Part shown: piece by piece, positions 14,383 to 22,419 of the stretch
Layout: every line of letters starts with the position of its first letter
How positions within the stretch are numbered: position 1 is the first letter of the stretch
Assembly (NCBI GenBank): GCA_964498075.1
Contig: CAZCGA010000037.1
Span: 1-46,595 of the forward strand
DNA from: CAZCGA01 sp964498075
Lineage (GTDB): Bacteria; Desulfobacterota; Binatia; HRBIN30
Length of the DNA: 46,595 bases
Reading direction: 5' to 3'
The notes under the pieces: model-generated
Databases searched by the model: none
The model's input: the letters and a program-made list of their open reading frames with translations, nothing else
Told to the model about the DNA's origin: nothing
Position numbers and translations under genes: made by a program

Positions 14383-15678
14383 CTATGTCGGTGCCCCGCG
14401 TGTGATCTTGATGTTCGGTCCCAGTTCCAGGTTGCTCAGGTTGCTCGCTTCATTGCTGTCGATCACCAACCCGGTCACGACCTTGAAGGTGTCGCGTATG
14501 CGGCTGTCGTCGCCGTAGCGTTCAATCGGGTTGGTGACGGTCTTGGCCCGCTGATCGCGGGTGAAGTCGAGCGTACCCTTGCCGCTGACGGTCCCGGTCG
14601 TAAGCGTGCCGGTCCCGTCGCAGTAGACCGTGCCGCCCCGGCAGGTCAGGGTCGTGATCGCCCCGGCGAGGATCGACAGGAGGCCGTCCGTTTGGGTGAC
14701 CGTCGTGCAAGCCGATTGGATCGTCAGGTTGCCGCCGCTCTTGTCGATCGTCGTGAGCGTCACGCCCGTCCCGCAGCGCACCGTGCTATCCGCTTGGACG
14801 TTCTGGGTATAGCCGACCCGCAGCGTTGCCACCGTCGCCGCATCACCGGCCTCGACGCCGATCCCGAGCGAACCCTTATAGACGTTGATCGCATTGCTGG
14901 CATGCGTGCCCTTCCAGAGCACGCTTTCCAGGCCAGGCTCGGCCGGCGTGGCCGTCATGAACACGTTCAGCGTGCAGGCGTTCGAGCCCACATTGAGCTT
15001 GATCCGTCCCGAGCCGGTGCCCGGCCCCTTGCCGACGTTGATCGTTGTAGCCGAGACGGCCAGTGTCTTGGCCCGGTACTCGTAGTAGCTCGCCGTGCTG
15101 AGCGTGTTGATATCGGCCAGGCCGATCTTGCCGGTGAAGCTGGCGGCGAAGTTCAGGCTGGTCAACGTCACGGCGGACTGAGCCAGGCCGTACAGGATGT
15201 CAACCGCGGAGTTCTCGATAAAAACATCGTCGGTCGAAACGGGAACACCGGACGCATCCCAGTTGTCCACGTTGTCCCAGTGGTTCGGCCCCGTCGCAAC
15301 CGTGGCCGTCGCAGGGGTGAGCGTTCCGGCGGCGCTGGTTTCGCTGACCGTCAGGGTGAAGGGCCGGCCTTTGTTGTCGGCCGTCACCGTGACGACCGAA
15401 GCGGCTACGGTTGCCGTCGCTTCGGCGAACTCGGGAACGTTGTTCCCCGTCGCGTTCCGGGTCTCGCCGTAGGCCGTGATCGCGTCACCTTCCCAGGCGG
15501 CCTTCAAAGCGGCCGCGACCTGCGCCGTGGTCGGCACGCCGGCGCCGAACGTCACGACGATGTCCTTGGTATTGACGGTCAGCGTGGCCGTGTCGCCGTT
15601 GGCCCACGTGCCGCCCACGGTGATCGTGTCCACCTGCGCTGTGGCAATCGCGTCGCCGCGCCATCGTTTGGTGGCAAT
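14383..15678 (-). CDS. Beta-helical virion protein, apparent ATT start
   Basis: This Gly/Thr/Val-rich protein is up to 431 residues long. It starts with a domain like VGGTWANGDTATLTVNTKD and continues as short repeating beta strands ending in GGTVYCDGTGTLTTGTVSGK. It probably forms a beta-helix on the tail. The frame opens after a TAA and has no ATG, GTG or TTG before GTG 15633. An ATT at 15678 stands six bases after a strong GGAAGG and adds ATKRWRGDAIATAQ, which looks like the true N-terminus. The start may be a real ATT or a mutated ATG. The HNH gene immediately upstream may have disturbed this start. Confidence 0.7.
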   Translation of the reverse strand: MATKRWRGDAIATAQVDTITVGGTWANGDTATLTVNTKDIVVTFGAGVPTTAQVAAALKAAWEGDAITAYGETRNATGNNVPEFAEATATVAASVVTVTADNKGRPFTLTVSETSAAGTLTPATATVATGPNHWDNVDNWDASGVPVSTDDVFIENSAVDILYGLAQSAVTLTSLNFAASFTGKIGLADINTLSTASYYEYRAKTLAVSATTINVGKGPGTGSGRIKLNVGSNACTLNVFMTATPAEPGLESVLWKGTHASNAINVYKGSLGIGVEAGDAATVATLRVGYTQNVQADSTVRCGTGVTLTTIDKSGGNLTIQSACTTVTQTDGLLSILAGAITTLTCRGGTVYCDGTGTLTTGTVSGKGTLDFTRDQRAKTVTNPIERYGDDSRIRDTFKVVTGLVIDSNEASNLSNLELGPNIKITRGAPT

Positions 15679-15690
15679 AACGCACCTTCC

Positions 15691-16119
15691 TTATCTTTGT
15701 AATGGCGTAAGCAATGCTCGCCTTATCGACCAGCCTCGTCTGAGGCGATTGTAAAGCGCTGTTCTGGGAAGTCTTATTTCGTCACACCAAGAAGCAGCGC
15801 ATTGTGTTTTGCCAGAGAATGTAAGCAACACGTTGCTCCGTTTGTTGCGATGCTGTTCCTTGCGTTGCGCCCAACGACAGTTACCAGGAGTATAATCCCC
15901 ATCCTGATCGGGAAATCGGTCTAGACTGTGCTCTGGACCCGGCCGTTCCCCCATGTCATCAAAGAACGTCTGAAATGAATAACGCCAGCGACCGCAAACC
16001 TTTATGCCGCGCCCGCCATAATTCGGATAACTAATATGTTTAATATTCTCGCATCGTTGAATCATGCATTCCCAACTAACGTAAGTTGGCGTTCGGCGCT
16101 GACCATGTTTCGTCGCCAC
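15691..16119 (-). CDS. Free-standing HNH homing-type endonuclease
   Basis: This 142-residue protein has the pattern of phage homing nucleases: YVSWECMIQRCENIKH, NYGGRGIKVCGRW, the core PEHSLDRFPDQDGDYTPGNC followed by RWAQRKEQHRNKR, and a C-terminal DNA-binding helix-turn-helix (AASWCDEIRLPRTALYNRL). It is wedged between two tail genes with only 10-12 bases on each side. Base composition is lower in GC than its neighbours, a sign of recent arrival. It would act on DNA of related phages lacking the insertion. Confidence 0.82.
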   Translation of the reverse strand: MATKHGQRRTPTYVSWECMIQRCENIKHISYPNYGGRGIKVCGRWRYSFQTFFDDMGERPGPEHSLDRFPDQDGDYTPGNCRWAQRKEQHRNKRSNVLLTFSGKTQCAASWCDEIRLPRTALYNRLRRGWSIRRALLTPLQR

Positions 16120-16129
16120 ACGTCACCCC

Positions 16130-16846
16130 CTACGGCCAGAGATTCGGGAAGCCGACCAGGATAATAGCGCTCTCAAATGAATAACTCCAAGAGACTTCGA
16201 ACTCGACATACGTAAGCCCGGCACGTTTGGGCGCCTTGTAGGTGATCTGCCGCTGTTCGGCTATTTCGTCCGAGAACCACAGCGGACCCGGAAAGGACGG
16301 ATAGGACAGCTCGCCGACCGCTGACCCGCTTTGCGTGGCCCGGTAGGTAGTAGCTTGCGCTACCTGCTGTTTTTGCGGCAAGCCGGTGAGCGGGCGCAGG
16401 TGGACGAACGCGGCCCCGCCGCCGCCCTGGAAACTGACCGATTCCGTCCAGGCCAGAAACGGCACATTCGCGGTGCGAATGTCGGCCTCCACGGCAATCT
16501 GGTAGGTCCGAAACGTGCTGTACTCGGCCCCGGCTCCCTCCCGGAATTCCGGCCCTTCGATCACCCGGGTACCACCGATCGCGTTGACACTCGTCAGGCT
16601 GTGCGCCATCGCGGTGCCGTTGTCGAGAAAGAGCGTCAGGTCGTTGCCGTCCAGGTAAGCGCCGCGCAGGCTGTTGATCGCCGCCGTGATGGCCGCCTGA
16701 TCGGCGGCGTGCAGCCGGCCGGTGATCCGCCACGTTTCCGTATAGCCGATGCGCTGACCGCCGGAATTGAAGCGGGCCACGCGCGCGATCGAAACGTCGG
16801 CTTCGTTCGTCTCATGCTGGTAACTACCATATTTAAGGTAGGGCAT
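16130..16846 (-). CDS. Putative distal tail protein
   Basis: This 238-residue beta-rich protein follows the tape measure (with one inserted gene between) and precedes the tip proteins, the normal position of a distal tail protein. Visible segments are RIGYTETWRITGRLHAADQA and TYVEFEVSWSYSFESAIILV near the end. The function is assigned by position; no family motif is decisive. Its start at 16846 has no strong ribosome site and faces the plus-strand promoter of the inserted lipoprotein gene. Confidence 0.55.
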   Translation of the reverse strand: MPYLKYGSYQHETNEADVSIARVARFNSGGQRIGYTETWRITGRLHAADQAAITAAINSLRGAYLDGNDLTLFLDNGTAMAHSLTSVNAIGGTRVIEGPEFREGAGAEYSTFRTYQIAVEADIRTANVPFLAWTESVSFQGGGGAAFVHLRPLTGLPQKQQVAQATTYRATQSGSAVGELSYPSFPGPLWFSDEIAEQRQITYKAPKRAGLTYVEFEVSWSYSFESAIILVGFPNLWP

Positions 16847-16865
16847 GGGTCGTTACCGAAAAACG

Positions 16866-16893
16866 TTGCACCTGGAAACGGGCGCGTGATAAT
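16866..16893 (+). promoter_or_regulatory. Promoter of the plus-strand lipoprotein gene
   Basis: TTGCAC (16866-16871) and GATAAT (16888-16893) are spaced by 16 bases. The -10 box matches five of six consensus bases and is preceded by TG-like sequence. An AAAAGGAG ribosome site and ATG follow at once. It points against the surrounding tail operon, as expected for a gene expressed by the prophage on its own. Confidence 0.65.
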
Positions 16894-16913
16894 TCGGGAA
16901 AAGGAGCCGCCTA

Positions 16914-17527
16914 TGAGAAGCTGCTTAATGGTGGTGATTCTCTCCTGTTTCCTGCTGTCGTGCAGCAAGACCGAGCCGTCACCCAAAATCGTCTACGTCA
17001 CTGTCCGCGAGCCGCCGGGAAAGCAAGAAACTGCTGTCGAAGACACTGCCCTCAGGAGGGCGAATGAAGAGCGGCAATGGAAGCTGGAAGCCAAGAGGAA
17101 GGAACTGGAGGCGGAATGGAAGTACGCCGACGAACAACGGCAGATTTACGCCGACGTTATCAAGATTGAGGAGCGGCGGCTGAGTGACATGAAAATCGAG
17201 CTTGGTCTGCTGGAGACCCCGCTTCGTCACGCGGTTTTTGACATGGCTCGCCGGATCGCAGTGGGGAGGGGACTTACAAGAGAAGAATTGACGTTTGCCA
17301 AAACTACCCAGATATTCGCTCTGCCTCTGCAAATCATAGCGGAGGCTTTGGCCGACAATAAACCCATCCCCGCGCTCGGAGAAAAAGGAGCTGAAGCCGC
17401 GATGGACTTCGCCGCTTTCTTGCGCATGACGGGACAAAACGAGCCGTTGCGGAAAGCTCGCGAGAAAGAGCGCCACTATGCCAAGCAGGCCAAAGGTGTG
17501 CGTGACCAACTAGATGCCCTCCGCTAA
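16914..17527 (+). CDS. Lipoprotein moron with similarity to the tape measure protein; candidate superinfection exclusion factor
   Basis: This 204-residue protein is encoded on the strand opposite to all tail genes. It starts at ATG 16914 after AAAAGGAG. Residues 1-17 are a lipoprotein signal (VVILSCFLLSC), with C17 the lipidated Cys. After a short linker comes a charged coiled coil (45-95). Residues 98-130 (GLLETPLRHAVFDMARRIAV and on to REELTFAK) align with tape measure residues 357-389 (GLLDPLKRRAAVDIARRVAG and on to KEELDFAK), with about half of positions identical. The stop codons of the two genes overlap. Known precedent: the phage TP-J34 lipoprotein Ltp blocks infection by acting on the tape measure protein. 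I infer a similar role here. Confidence 0.8.
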
Positions 17528-19014
17528 TTCGCCAGCGCCTGCTGAGCCGCCGCTCGGCTCGCGGCCGCCGCCTGGTTGTTCGCCTTGGCGAACTCGTTGG
17601 CCAGCTGCGCCGCCGATCGCTGCATCGCTTCCAAGATCCGCGGAATGACCTCCCGCTGGATCTGCTCTGTCAGGGCTTTTTCATTCAGTTGGATCTGCAC
17701 CTGGATCTGGTTCGTCAGCTTGACTTCCTTGGCTTCCGCTTCCCGAACCTTCCGATCCGCTCCGAGCAGGCGCACGATCTGATCAAACTCGGGCCCGGCC
17801 TGCGCCGCGCCACGCCTGCCCAGGGCGTCTTTGAACACGTCCAGGCCCTTGGCGAAGTCCAGCTCTTCTTTGGACACGTCGCCGCCCCCGGCAACCCGGC
17901 GAGCGATATCGACCGCCGCCCGGCGCTTCAGCGGGTCCAGCAAGCCAAACTGTTCCTTGGCCCCTTGCAGGCGTTCCCGTTCCGTCTTGGCAATCTCCGC
18001 AACCTTGTCGCGTTCCTGGGTCAGCTTGTCCACCCGCTTTTGGCCGAGTTCCAGGAGCAAGGCCGACTTGTCCCGAGCCGCGTCCAGGCCGCGGTTCTGC
18101 GCTTCCTGCAAATCCTTCAGGGCTGAGGATTCACGGACGAGCGCGGCGTCGATATTCAGCCTTGCCTTGGCCTTGTCGAATTCAGTCGCACCTTCGCGGG
18201 ACAAGTTCTGAGCCGCCGTCAAGCGTTCGTGCTGAGCTTCGGCAAGTTCCTGCTGCAACCGCAACTGGTCCTTGCCGGCCGTGATGCCGGCGAAAGCAGC
18301 CGCGTTGCGCCTGGCCTCTAGCTGCTCTATGTCCGTTCCGCCTTGGCCGACTCCCAACCGCGCAGCAGCCAGTTGCTGGGCAAGCCCGGCCTGCTCCGCC
18401 CGGCCGCGCGAACGGATGCCGAGCTGCGCTTCAAGCGACTGGTTGCGTACCGCCGCCTGACCCAGCTCCAACCGGCGTTCACGGACCCGCGTGGCTTCGG
18501 CATTGTGCCCAAACAAGAACGGGGCGTCTTGGGCCAAATAGACGCCTGTACGTTCATTGGTGCTAAGGATCGTTGGATCGGTGGAAACAAGCTGATCTTT
18601 CCACGCGCGCATGGCAGCCGTGGCAATCTGTATTGCCAGGGCAAATGCTCCCACAATGGGAGCGGCACGCCCAACTGACGCTAATCCCAAGCCCTCGCCC
18701 CCCCCGCCCTTGCCAAAGAAACCCGGCTGCACTTTCAGCCCGGCTTGCACGCGGAGGGCGTCCAACTGGTTGGACTGCCGTTTCAGGGCGATTTCTTTTT
18801 CGATCAGGGCATTCTGAATGCGCCGGTCCTGACTGACGGCGTTGATGTACGCCTTCTCTTTTTGCAGGCTTTGGAGATAGTTGTCCGTGGCGGTCTTCAG
18901 TTCCGTCGTGGCCTGGCTCGCCGTCTTCGCGGCCATGCCGATCTGTTTCAGCCCGCCGTCGCCGCCCGGGATCGGCTTCACGCCCAGCCGCACGATCACG
19001 TCACGCTCGGCCAT
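17524..19014 (-). CDS. Tail tape measure protein
   Basis: This 496-residue protein follows the frameshifted tail chaperones, which is diagnostic. It is almost entirely alpha-helical and rich in Ala, Gln and Glu. It has a Gly-rich hydrophobic segment at about 100-135 (PIVGAFALAIQIATAAMRAW) that could cross the membrane, then a long coiled coil from 170 to 350. At the known rule of about 1.5 angstrom per residue the tail would be near 75 nm. Residues 350-400 are shared with the lipoprotein gene lying convergently downstream. ATG 19014 follows AGGAATTGAC. Confidence 0.82.
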   Translation of the reverse strand: MAERDVIVRLGVKPIPGGDGGLKQIGMAAKTASQATTELKTATDNYLQSLQKEKAYINAVSQDRRIQNALIEKEIALKRQSNQLDALRVQAGLKVQPGFFGKGGGGEGLGLASVGRAAPIVGAFALAIQIATAAMRAWKDQLVSTDPTILSTNERTGVYLAQDAPFLFGHNAEATRVRERRLELGQAAVRNQSLEAQLGIRSRGRAEQAGLAQQLAAARLGVGQGGTDIEQLEARRNAAAFAGITAGKDQLRLQQELAEAQHERLTAAQNLSREGATEFDKAKARLNIDAALVRESSALKDLQEAQNRGLDAARDKSALLLELGQKRVDKLTQERDKVAEIAKTERERLQGAKEQFGLLDPLKRRAAVDIARRVAGGGDVSKEELDFAKGLDVFKDALGRRGAAQAGPEFDQIVRLLGADRKVREAEAKEVKLTNQIQVQIQLNEKALTEQIQREVIPRILEAMQRSAAQLANEFAKANNQAAAASRAAAQQALAN

Positions 19015-19015
19015 G

Positions 19016-19384
19016 TCAATTCCTGCCTCCGAAAAGCACCTTCATCAGTCCCGTCATGTTGAAGCGGGACAGCCTGACCATCTCTTCCACCCGCCGGATG
19101 AGAGCACAGTTGCGAGCTAGGATCAGGTCGTCAGGCAGCGGCACTCCGGCCCGGACGAACTCGTATGCCTGGTAGGCTCGCGCCTGTTTCCCTTTCAACT
19201 CAGCCCCGGGGTTCGGCTTGCCATCGGGCGACTTCGGGCACTTCCAGCACGGCGTCGCCACACCCTTCGGCCTGAGTACCGGCGTGCCCTTGGGCCGTTC
19301 CGATCGCTGCCAGTTCTCGCCGTAGACCCACCGCTGGCAGTCCGCGCAGCTCGGTATCTCGGGGTGCTCCAGAAGCAGGAACAC
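19016..19384 (-). CDS. Tail assembly chaperone, downstream frameshift part (T of G-GT)
   Basis: This frame is probably not translated alone: its only start is a GTG without a ribosome site. It lies in the -1 frame of the upstream chaperone gene, whose last codons form the slippery heptamer at 19396-19402. After slippage the fused protein reads KKLALGVFLLLEHPEIPSCA. The domain has two Cys pairs (SCADC and PCWKC), likely binding zinc. In siphophages the GT fusion bridges the tape measure and the tail tube protein during assembly. Confidence 0.8.
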   Translation of the reverse strand: MFLLLEHPEIPSCADCQRWVYGENWQRSERPKGTPVLRPKGVATPCWKCPKSPDGKPNPGAELKGKQARAYQAYEFVRAGVPLPDDLILARNCALIRRVEEMVRLSRFNMTGLMKVLFGGRN

Positions 19385-19392
19385 CCCCAGCG

Positions 19393-19830
19393 CTAGTTTT
19401 TTCGCTCGCGCTCCTCACGGACTTCCGTGACCGGCCGGCCCTTGTCAAGCGATTCCAGCAAGTCTTTGATCTCGCCGTCCTGTTCTTCAGCCGTCCTGTC
19501 CGGCGATTCGTCCGGCGGCTCTTCCGTGCTGATGATCTGGAAGAGCCGATCAAAGAGCCGGCTCTTGACCTTGAGCATCGCGTCTTCCGCGATCGGCACG
19601 ACGTTGCCCTTCTGGTCCTTCAGGTCCCAGTCCTGCATTTTCTTGGCCAGCCAGCGGGCAACGTAGCGGCGCAGCTGCAAACCCGTCATCTTCTCGGCCG
19701 CGCGGAAGTACTCGACCCGTTCCTCGATCAGCATGGGCCGGAAGCGAAACTGCACGCGCGGGTAGAGGCCGCGAACCTCGACGATGACGGCCGTCTCGGT
19801 ATACCCGTCGTTGATGAAACCAAGGGCCAT
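19393..19830 (-). CDS. Tail assembly chaperone, upstream part (G of G-GT)
   Basis: This 145-residue protein lies between the tail tube and tape measure genes. It has a beta-rich start (ETAVIVEVRGLYPRVQFRFR), helices (LIEERVEYFRAAEKMTGLQL) and an acidic C-terminus ending in EVREERERKN at the slippery site. By position and frameshift it is the G-type chaperone that coats the tape measure protein while the tail tube polymerises. Most ribosomes would make G alone, a few the GT fusion of about 270 residues. Confidence 0.8.
   Translation of the reverse strand: MALGFINDGYTETAVIVEVRGLYPRVQFRFRPMLIEERVEYFRAAEKMTGLQLRRYVARWLAKKMQDWDLKDQKGNVVPIAEDAMLKVKSRLFDRLFQIISTEEPPDESPDRTAEEQDGEIKDLLESLDKGRPVTEVREERERKN
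19396..19402 (-). promoter_or_regulatory. Programmed -1 ribosomal frameshift site A_AAA_AAC
   Basis: On the minus strand the end of the first chaperone gene reads CGA AAA AAC TAG. The heptamer A AAA AAC is a classic slippery sequence in the correct phase, right before the stop codon. Slipping back one base bypasses TAG and enters the open frame that ends at 19016. The position between tail tube and tape measure genes is where such sites are conserved in long-tailed phages. Confidence 0.85.
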
Positions 19831-19845
19831 AAGCGGTTTTCCCCA

Positions 19846-20724
19846 TTACGGAGTGCTGTCGTTCGTCGTGACCAACTCCCGCGTGGCGCCGTCCATGCGC
19901 GCGATGCCCACCAGCGGCAGGAAGATTTCCTCCTTGGCGTTGACGGTTGGGGCCTGCCGCGGGAACGACACTTTGTTGCTGCTAAAACTCAGGCTGCGGG
20001 CGCCCAGCGTGAAGGTGGCGATGCAGGCCACGCCCGCCGATGCCAGCCCGTAGAGAGCGCTGTTGTCGCCGTAAGGGCCGTCCAGTGTCCACTGCACCAC
20101 GCGGTCCAGAGCTTCCAGCGAAGCCCGCGTCTGCGTCATCAGGAACCGCCCCACGTCCAGCACGTTGTCAACCGCCAGCTCGAACGACCGGAACTGGTAG
20201 AGCGTGCCGCCCACGCTGATGCCCGAGCTGGAGTCGTGAAACATATAGGGCCCCACGGTCGAGATCGTGAGGGCCGGGAACGCCGTAGCGCTGGTCGCCA
20301 CATCCAGGGCCTCGACTTCCAGGGTCAGCTCCAGGGGCTGGCCGCTGGCACTGCGGAACGTGGCCCGGCTGATCTTGCACCCCGTCCAGTGCCAGCGCTG
20401 CTGCACGAGGTCCATGTTCGCCGTGAACGACGGCAACGTTTCGGCGACGTCGAACACGTCGGCCACTTCCACCGCTCCCAGGATGCGCGGCAACAGCTTG
20501 TCCAGCTCGACTGAATTCGGCTGCAAACTGATCGTGAACGACGGCGCCCGCGTGCCCTGGCGAGTACGTTCACTGGCGTGGGAGCGCGTACCGCGCAGCC
20601 CCCCCTGGTCCAGCAGCTGCTCGTTGACGTTCAGGCCGGTCAGCGTGACCTCGTATTGCTCGGTCGGCACGACCGAGGCAGGGTCCATACCCAACTTGAT
20701 GAGTGCTCCAACGGCGGCAGCCAT
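19846..20724 (-). CDS. Major tail (tube) protein
   Basis: This 292-residue beta-rich protein stands directly before the tail chaperones, the conserved position of the tail tube subunit. Visible segments are EQYEVTLTGLNVNEQLLDQG, SFTISLQPNSVELDKLLPRI and, near the end, KEEIFLPLVGIARMDGATRE. ATG 20724 follows GAGGTGACGT. It would form stacked hexameric rings around the tape measure protein. The assignment rests mainly on order and size. Confidence 0.72.
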   Translation of the reverse strand: MAAAVGALIKLGMDPASVVPTEQYEVTLTGLNVNEQLLDQGGLRGTRSHASERTRQGTRAPSFTISLQPNSVELDKLLPRILGAVEVADVFDVAETLPSFTANMDLVQQRWHWTGCKISRATFRSASGQPLELTLEVEALDVATSATAFPALTISTVGPYMFHDSSSGISVGGTLYQFRSFELAVDNVLDVGRFLMTQTRASLEALDRVVQWTLDGPYGDNSALYGLASAGVACIATFTLGARSLSFSSNKVSFPRQAPTVNAKEEIFLPLVGIARMDGATRELVTTNDSTP

Positions 20725-20743
20725 ACGTCACCTCTTCTCTCTG

Positions 20744-21949
20744 TCAAGGCACCCGGTCTTCGCGCGTGATGCAGCGCACCGTCATGGTTGAAACCGTGAC
20801 GTTTTGGTCGTGGAAATAGCTCAAGTCCACGATCGGACCTGGCTCTACCAGGCACACATAGTTCACCGCTGGCGTGGCCAGCCGCTTGTTGTGGAAGAGC
20901 TTCCGCACCTGTTCCCGCCAAAGCAATTCTGTGTTGCTCACCGTGAGATCCTGATTGCCGACGCTCACCAGCGCTACCACGACCGGGTAGCCCCAGTCGT
21001 CGCGTTCATTCGTTCCCGGTAGAACGGTCTCGATTCCGGGGTGCGCAACGATCACCGCTGGCAGGATAGTACCGCCGCGATCGGTGATGAACTTGCGCAG
21101 GTAGACCTGCCCCGACGGTATACCGGCCAGGCCGAACACCTGGATCGTGGACTGCACGGCTAGGCAACATTCATAATGCACGGCAAGCCTGACTGCCCCA
21201 CTGGGGGCCAAGAGCCGAATGACACGCCGGACCCAGCCCAGCCAGCCCGGCACAAGATCCGTAGGCTTCACCAGCCGCCGCTGGGGTGGACTGACAACCG
21301 GCTCATCCGCGGGCACCGGGCGCCGCCGCTTAACCTTTCCAGGTGCCGGCCATAGCTCGGGACTGCGGGCCCGGCGTCTGAGGACCAAGGCCCCGGGAGC
21401 CAGTCCCTCGCCGGCGTGTCGGCGAACAACCCGACCGGGGAACAGCAGCGCTTCAATCAGTCTGACGAGCCGGCGCTGCGCTGGCCTGACAACCGGCTCA
21501 TCTGGCGGGACAGGACGACTACGGCGCACATGGCCAGGGAACGGCCATAACTCTACCGTGCGTACTCGCCGCGACCTGGCAACCGGCTCCGTGACCGGCT
21601 CGCCAGGGACCCGCCCGCGCCGCGTTTTTCCCACGAACGGTGGCAGTTCCAGCAGGCCGACGAAGCGCCACTGCGGTGGCCGCAACACCGGCTCATCGGA
21701 GGGCACCGGCCGGCGACGCCGAACACGGCCGGCGAAGGGCGCCAGCTCCACCGTTCTGACCCGTCGCGACCGGAGGACCGGTTCTGCGACCACTTCGCCC
21801 GGCACGCGGCGCCGCTGGATGCGGCCCTGGAAAGGCGGCAGTTCCAGGAGGCCAACGAATTGGCTTTGCGGCGGGCGTAAAACCGGCTCGTCAGCGAACG
21901 GAACAGGACGCCGGAATTGCTTCCGGCCCTTGCGCCAGTATTGGGGCAC
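20744..21949 (-). CDS. Protein with Arg/Pro-rich 65-residue tandem repeats and a connector-like C-terminal domain
   Basis: Residues about 10-225 of this 401-residue protein are three and a third tandem repeats of about 65 residues. Each carries RRPVPxDEPVLRPPQ, then FVGLLELPPFxGR, then RSRRVRTVELxPFxGRVR; the third copy is degenerate. They are strongly basic. Residues about 250-401 form a globular domain (VYLRKFITDRGGTILPAVIV, YPVVVALVSVGNQDLTVSNT) that, by position before the tail tube gene, may be a tail terminator or neck protein. Fusion of such repeats to a connector protein is unusual. It starts at GTG 21949. Confidence 0.6.
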   Translation of the reverse strand: MPQYWRKGRKQFRRPVPFADEPVLRPPQSQFVGLLELPPFQGRIQRRRVPGEVVAEPVLRSRRVRTVELAPFAGRVRRRRPVPSDEPVLRPPQWRFVGLLELPPFVGKTRRGRVPGEPVTEPVARSRRVRTVELWPFPGHVRRSRPVPPDEPVVRPAQRRLVRLIEALLFPGRVVRRHAGEGLAPGALVLRRRARSPELWPAPGKVKRRRPVPADEPVVSPPQRRLVKPTDLVPGWLGWVRRVIRLLAPSGAVRLAVHYECCLAVQSTIQVFGLAGIPSGQVYLRKFITDRGGTILPAVIVAHPGIETVLPGTNERDDWGYPVVVALVSVGNQDLTVSNTELLWREQVRKLFHNKRLATPAVNYVCLVEPGPIVDLSYFHDQNVTVSTMTVRCITREDRVP

Positions 21950-21960
21950 GGTCTACCCCG

Positions 21961-22407
21961 CTATTCCTCGCCGGCGAAGCGGGCCACGCAATCCACCGCG
22001 TTCGCGGCCGTCACTTCAATGCCGAGCCGATCACCACCGCCGATCTTGGTCTCGCGACCAAACGGGGCCTGCCAACTCCAGCCCGTTTGAGGGTGAATCA
22101 GCTCGGTCATGAGCACATCGCCAGCCGTTGGTTCGGCGGTTGCGGTGTGCTGCGCCGTCGTCTGGATGGTCTCGTCGGAATCGTCGGGGTCCTTGACGAG
22201 GGTGAGCGCGGTCATGGTACCGGCCGTGGTTTGCCGCAAGACCCGCACCTGGATCGGCGCATTGGTGTTGCTCGTGCCTTCAAAGCTGATCGACAACTCG
22301 TCGATTTTGACGCCGTGATTGGCGGCGGCAACAATCTGAAGGATGGTTTTGGCGGCGGTGCCGGTGTTGACCTGCGCCGTTGCGCCCTTGATGCGAACGC
22401 CTGCCAT
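21961..22407 (-). CDS. Putative minor virion protein, 148 residues
   Basis: This small beta-rich protein begins MAGVRIKGATAQVNTGTAAK and contains VKIDELSISFEGTSNTNAPI. Its composition (Thr, Ala, Val) and lack of charge clusters fit a virion decoration or adhesion domain. It lies in a row of similar genes between the head connectors and the tail tube. AAGGGG precedes ATG 22407. No specific role can be assigned. Confidence 0.6.
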   Translation of the reverse strand: MAGVRIKGATAQVNTGTAAKTILQIVAAANHGVKIDELSISFEGTSNTNAPIQVRVLRQTTAGTMTALTLVKDPDDSDETIQTTAQHTATAEPTAGDVLMTELIHPQTGWSWQAPFGRETKIGGGDRLGIEVTAANAVDCVARFAGEE

Positions 22408-22419
22408 GATGGAATCCCC

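Noticed and set aside
14380..15702. Long plus-strand open frame of 440 codons
   Set aside because: It is the mirror of the beta-helical tail gene, with His/Arg-rich composition typical of antisense frames.
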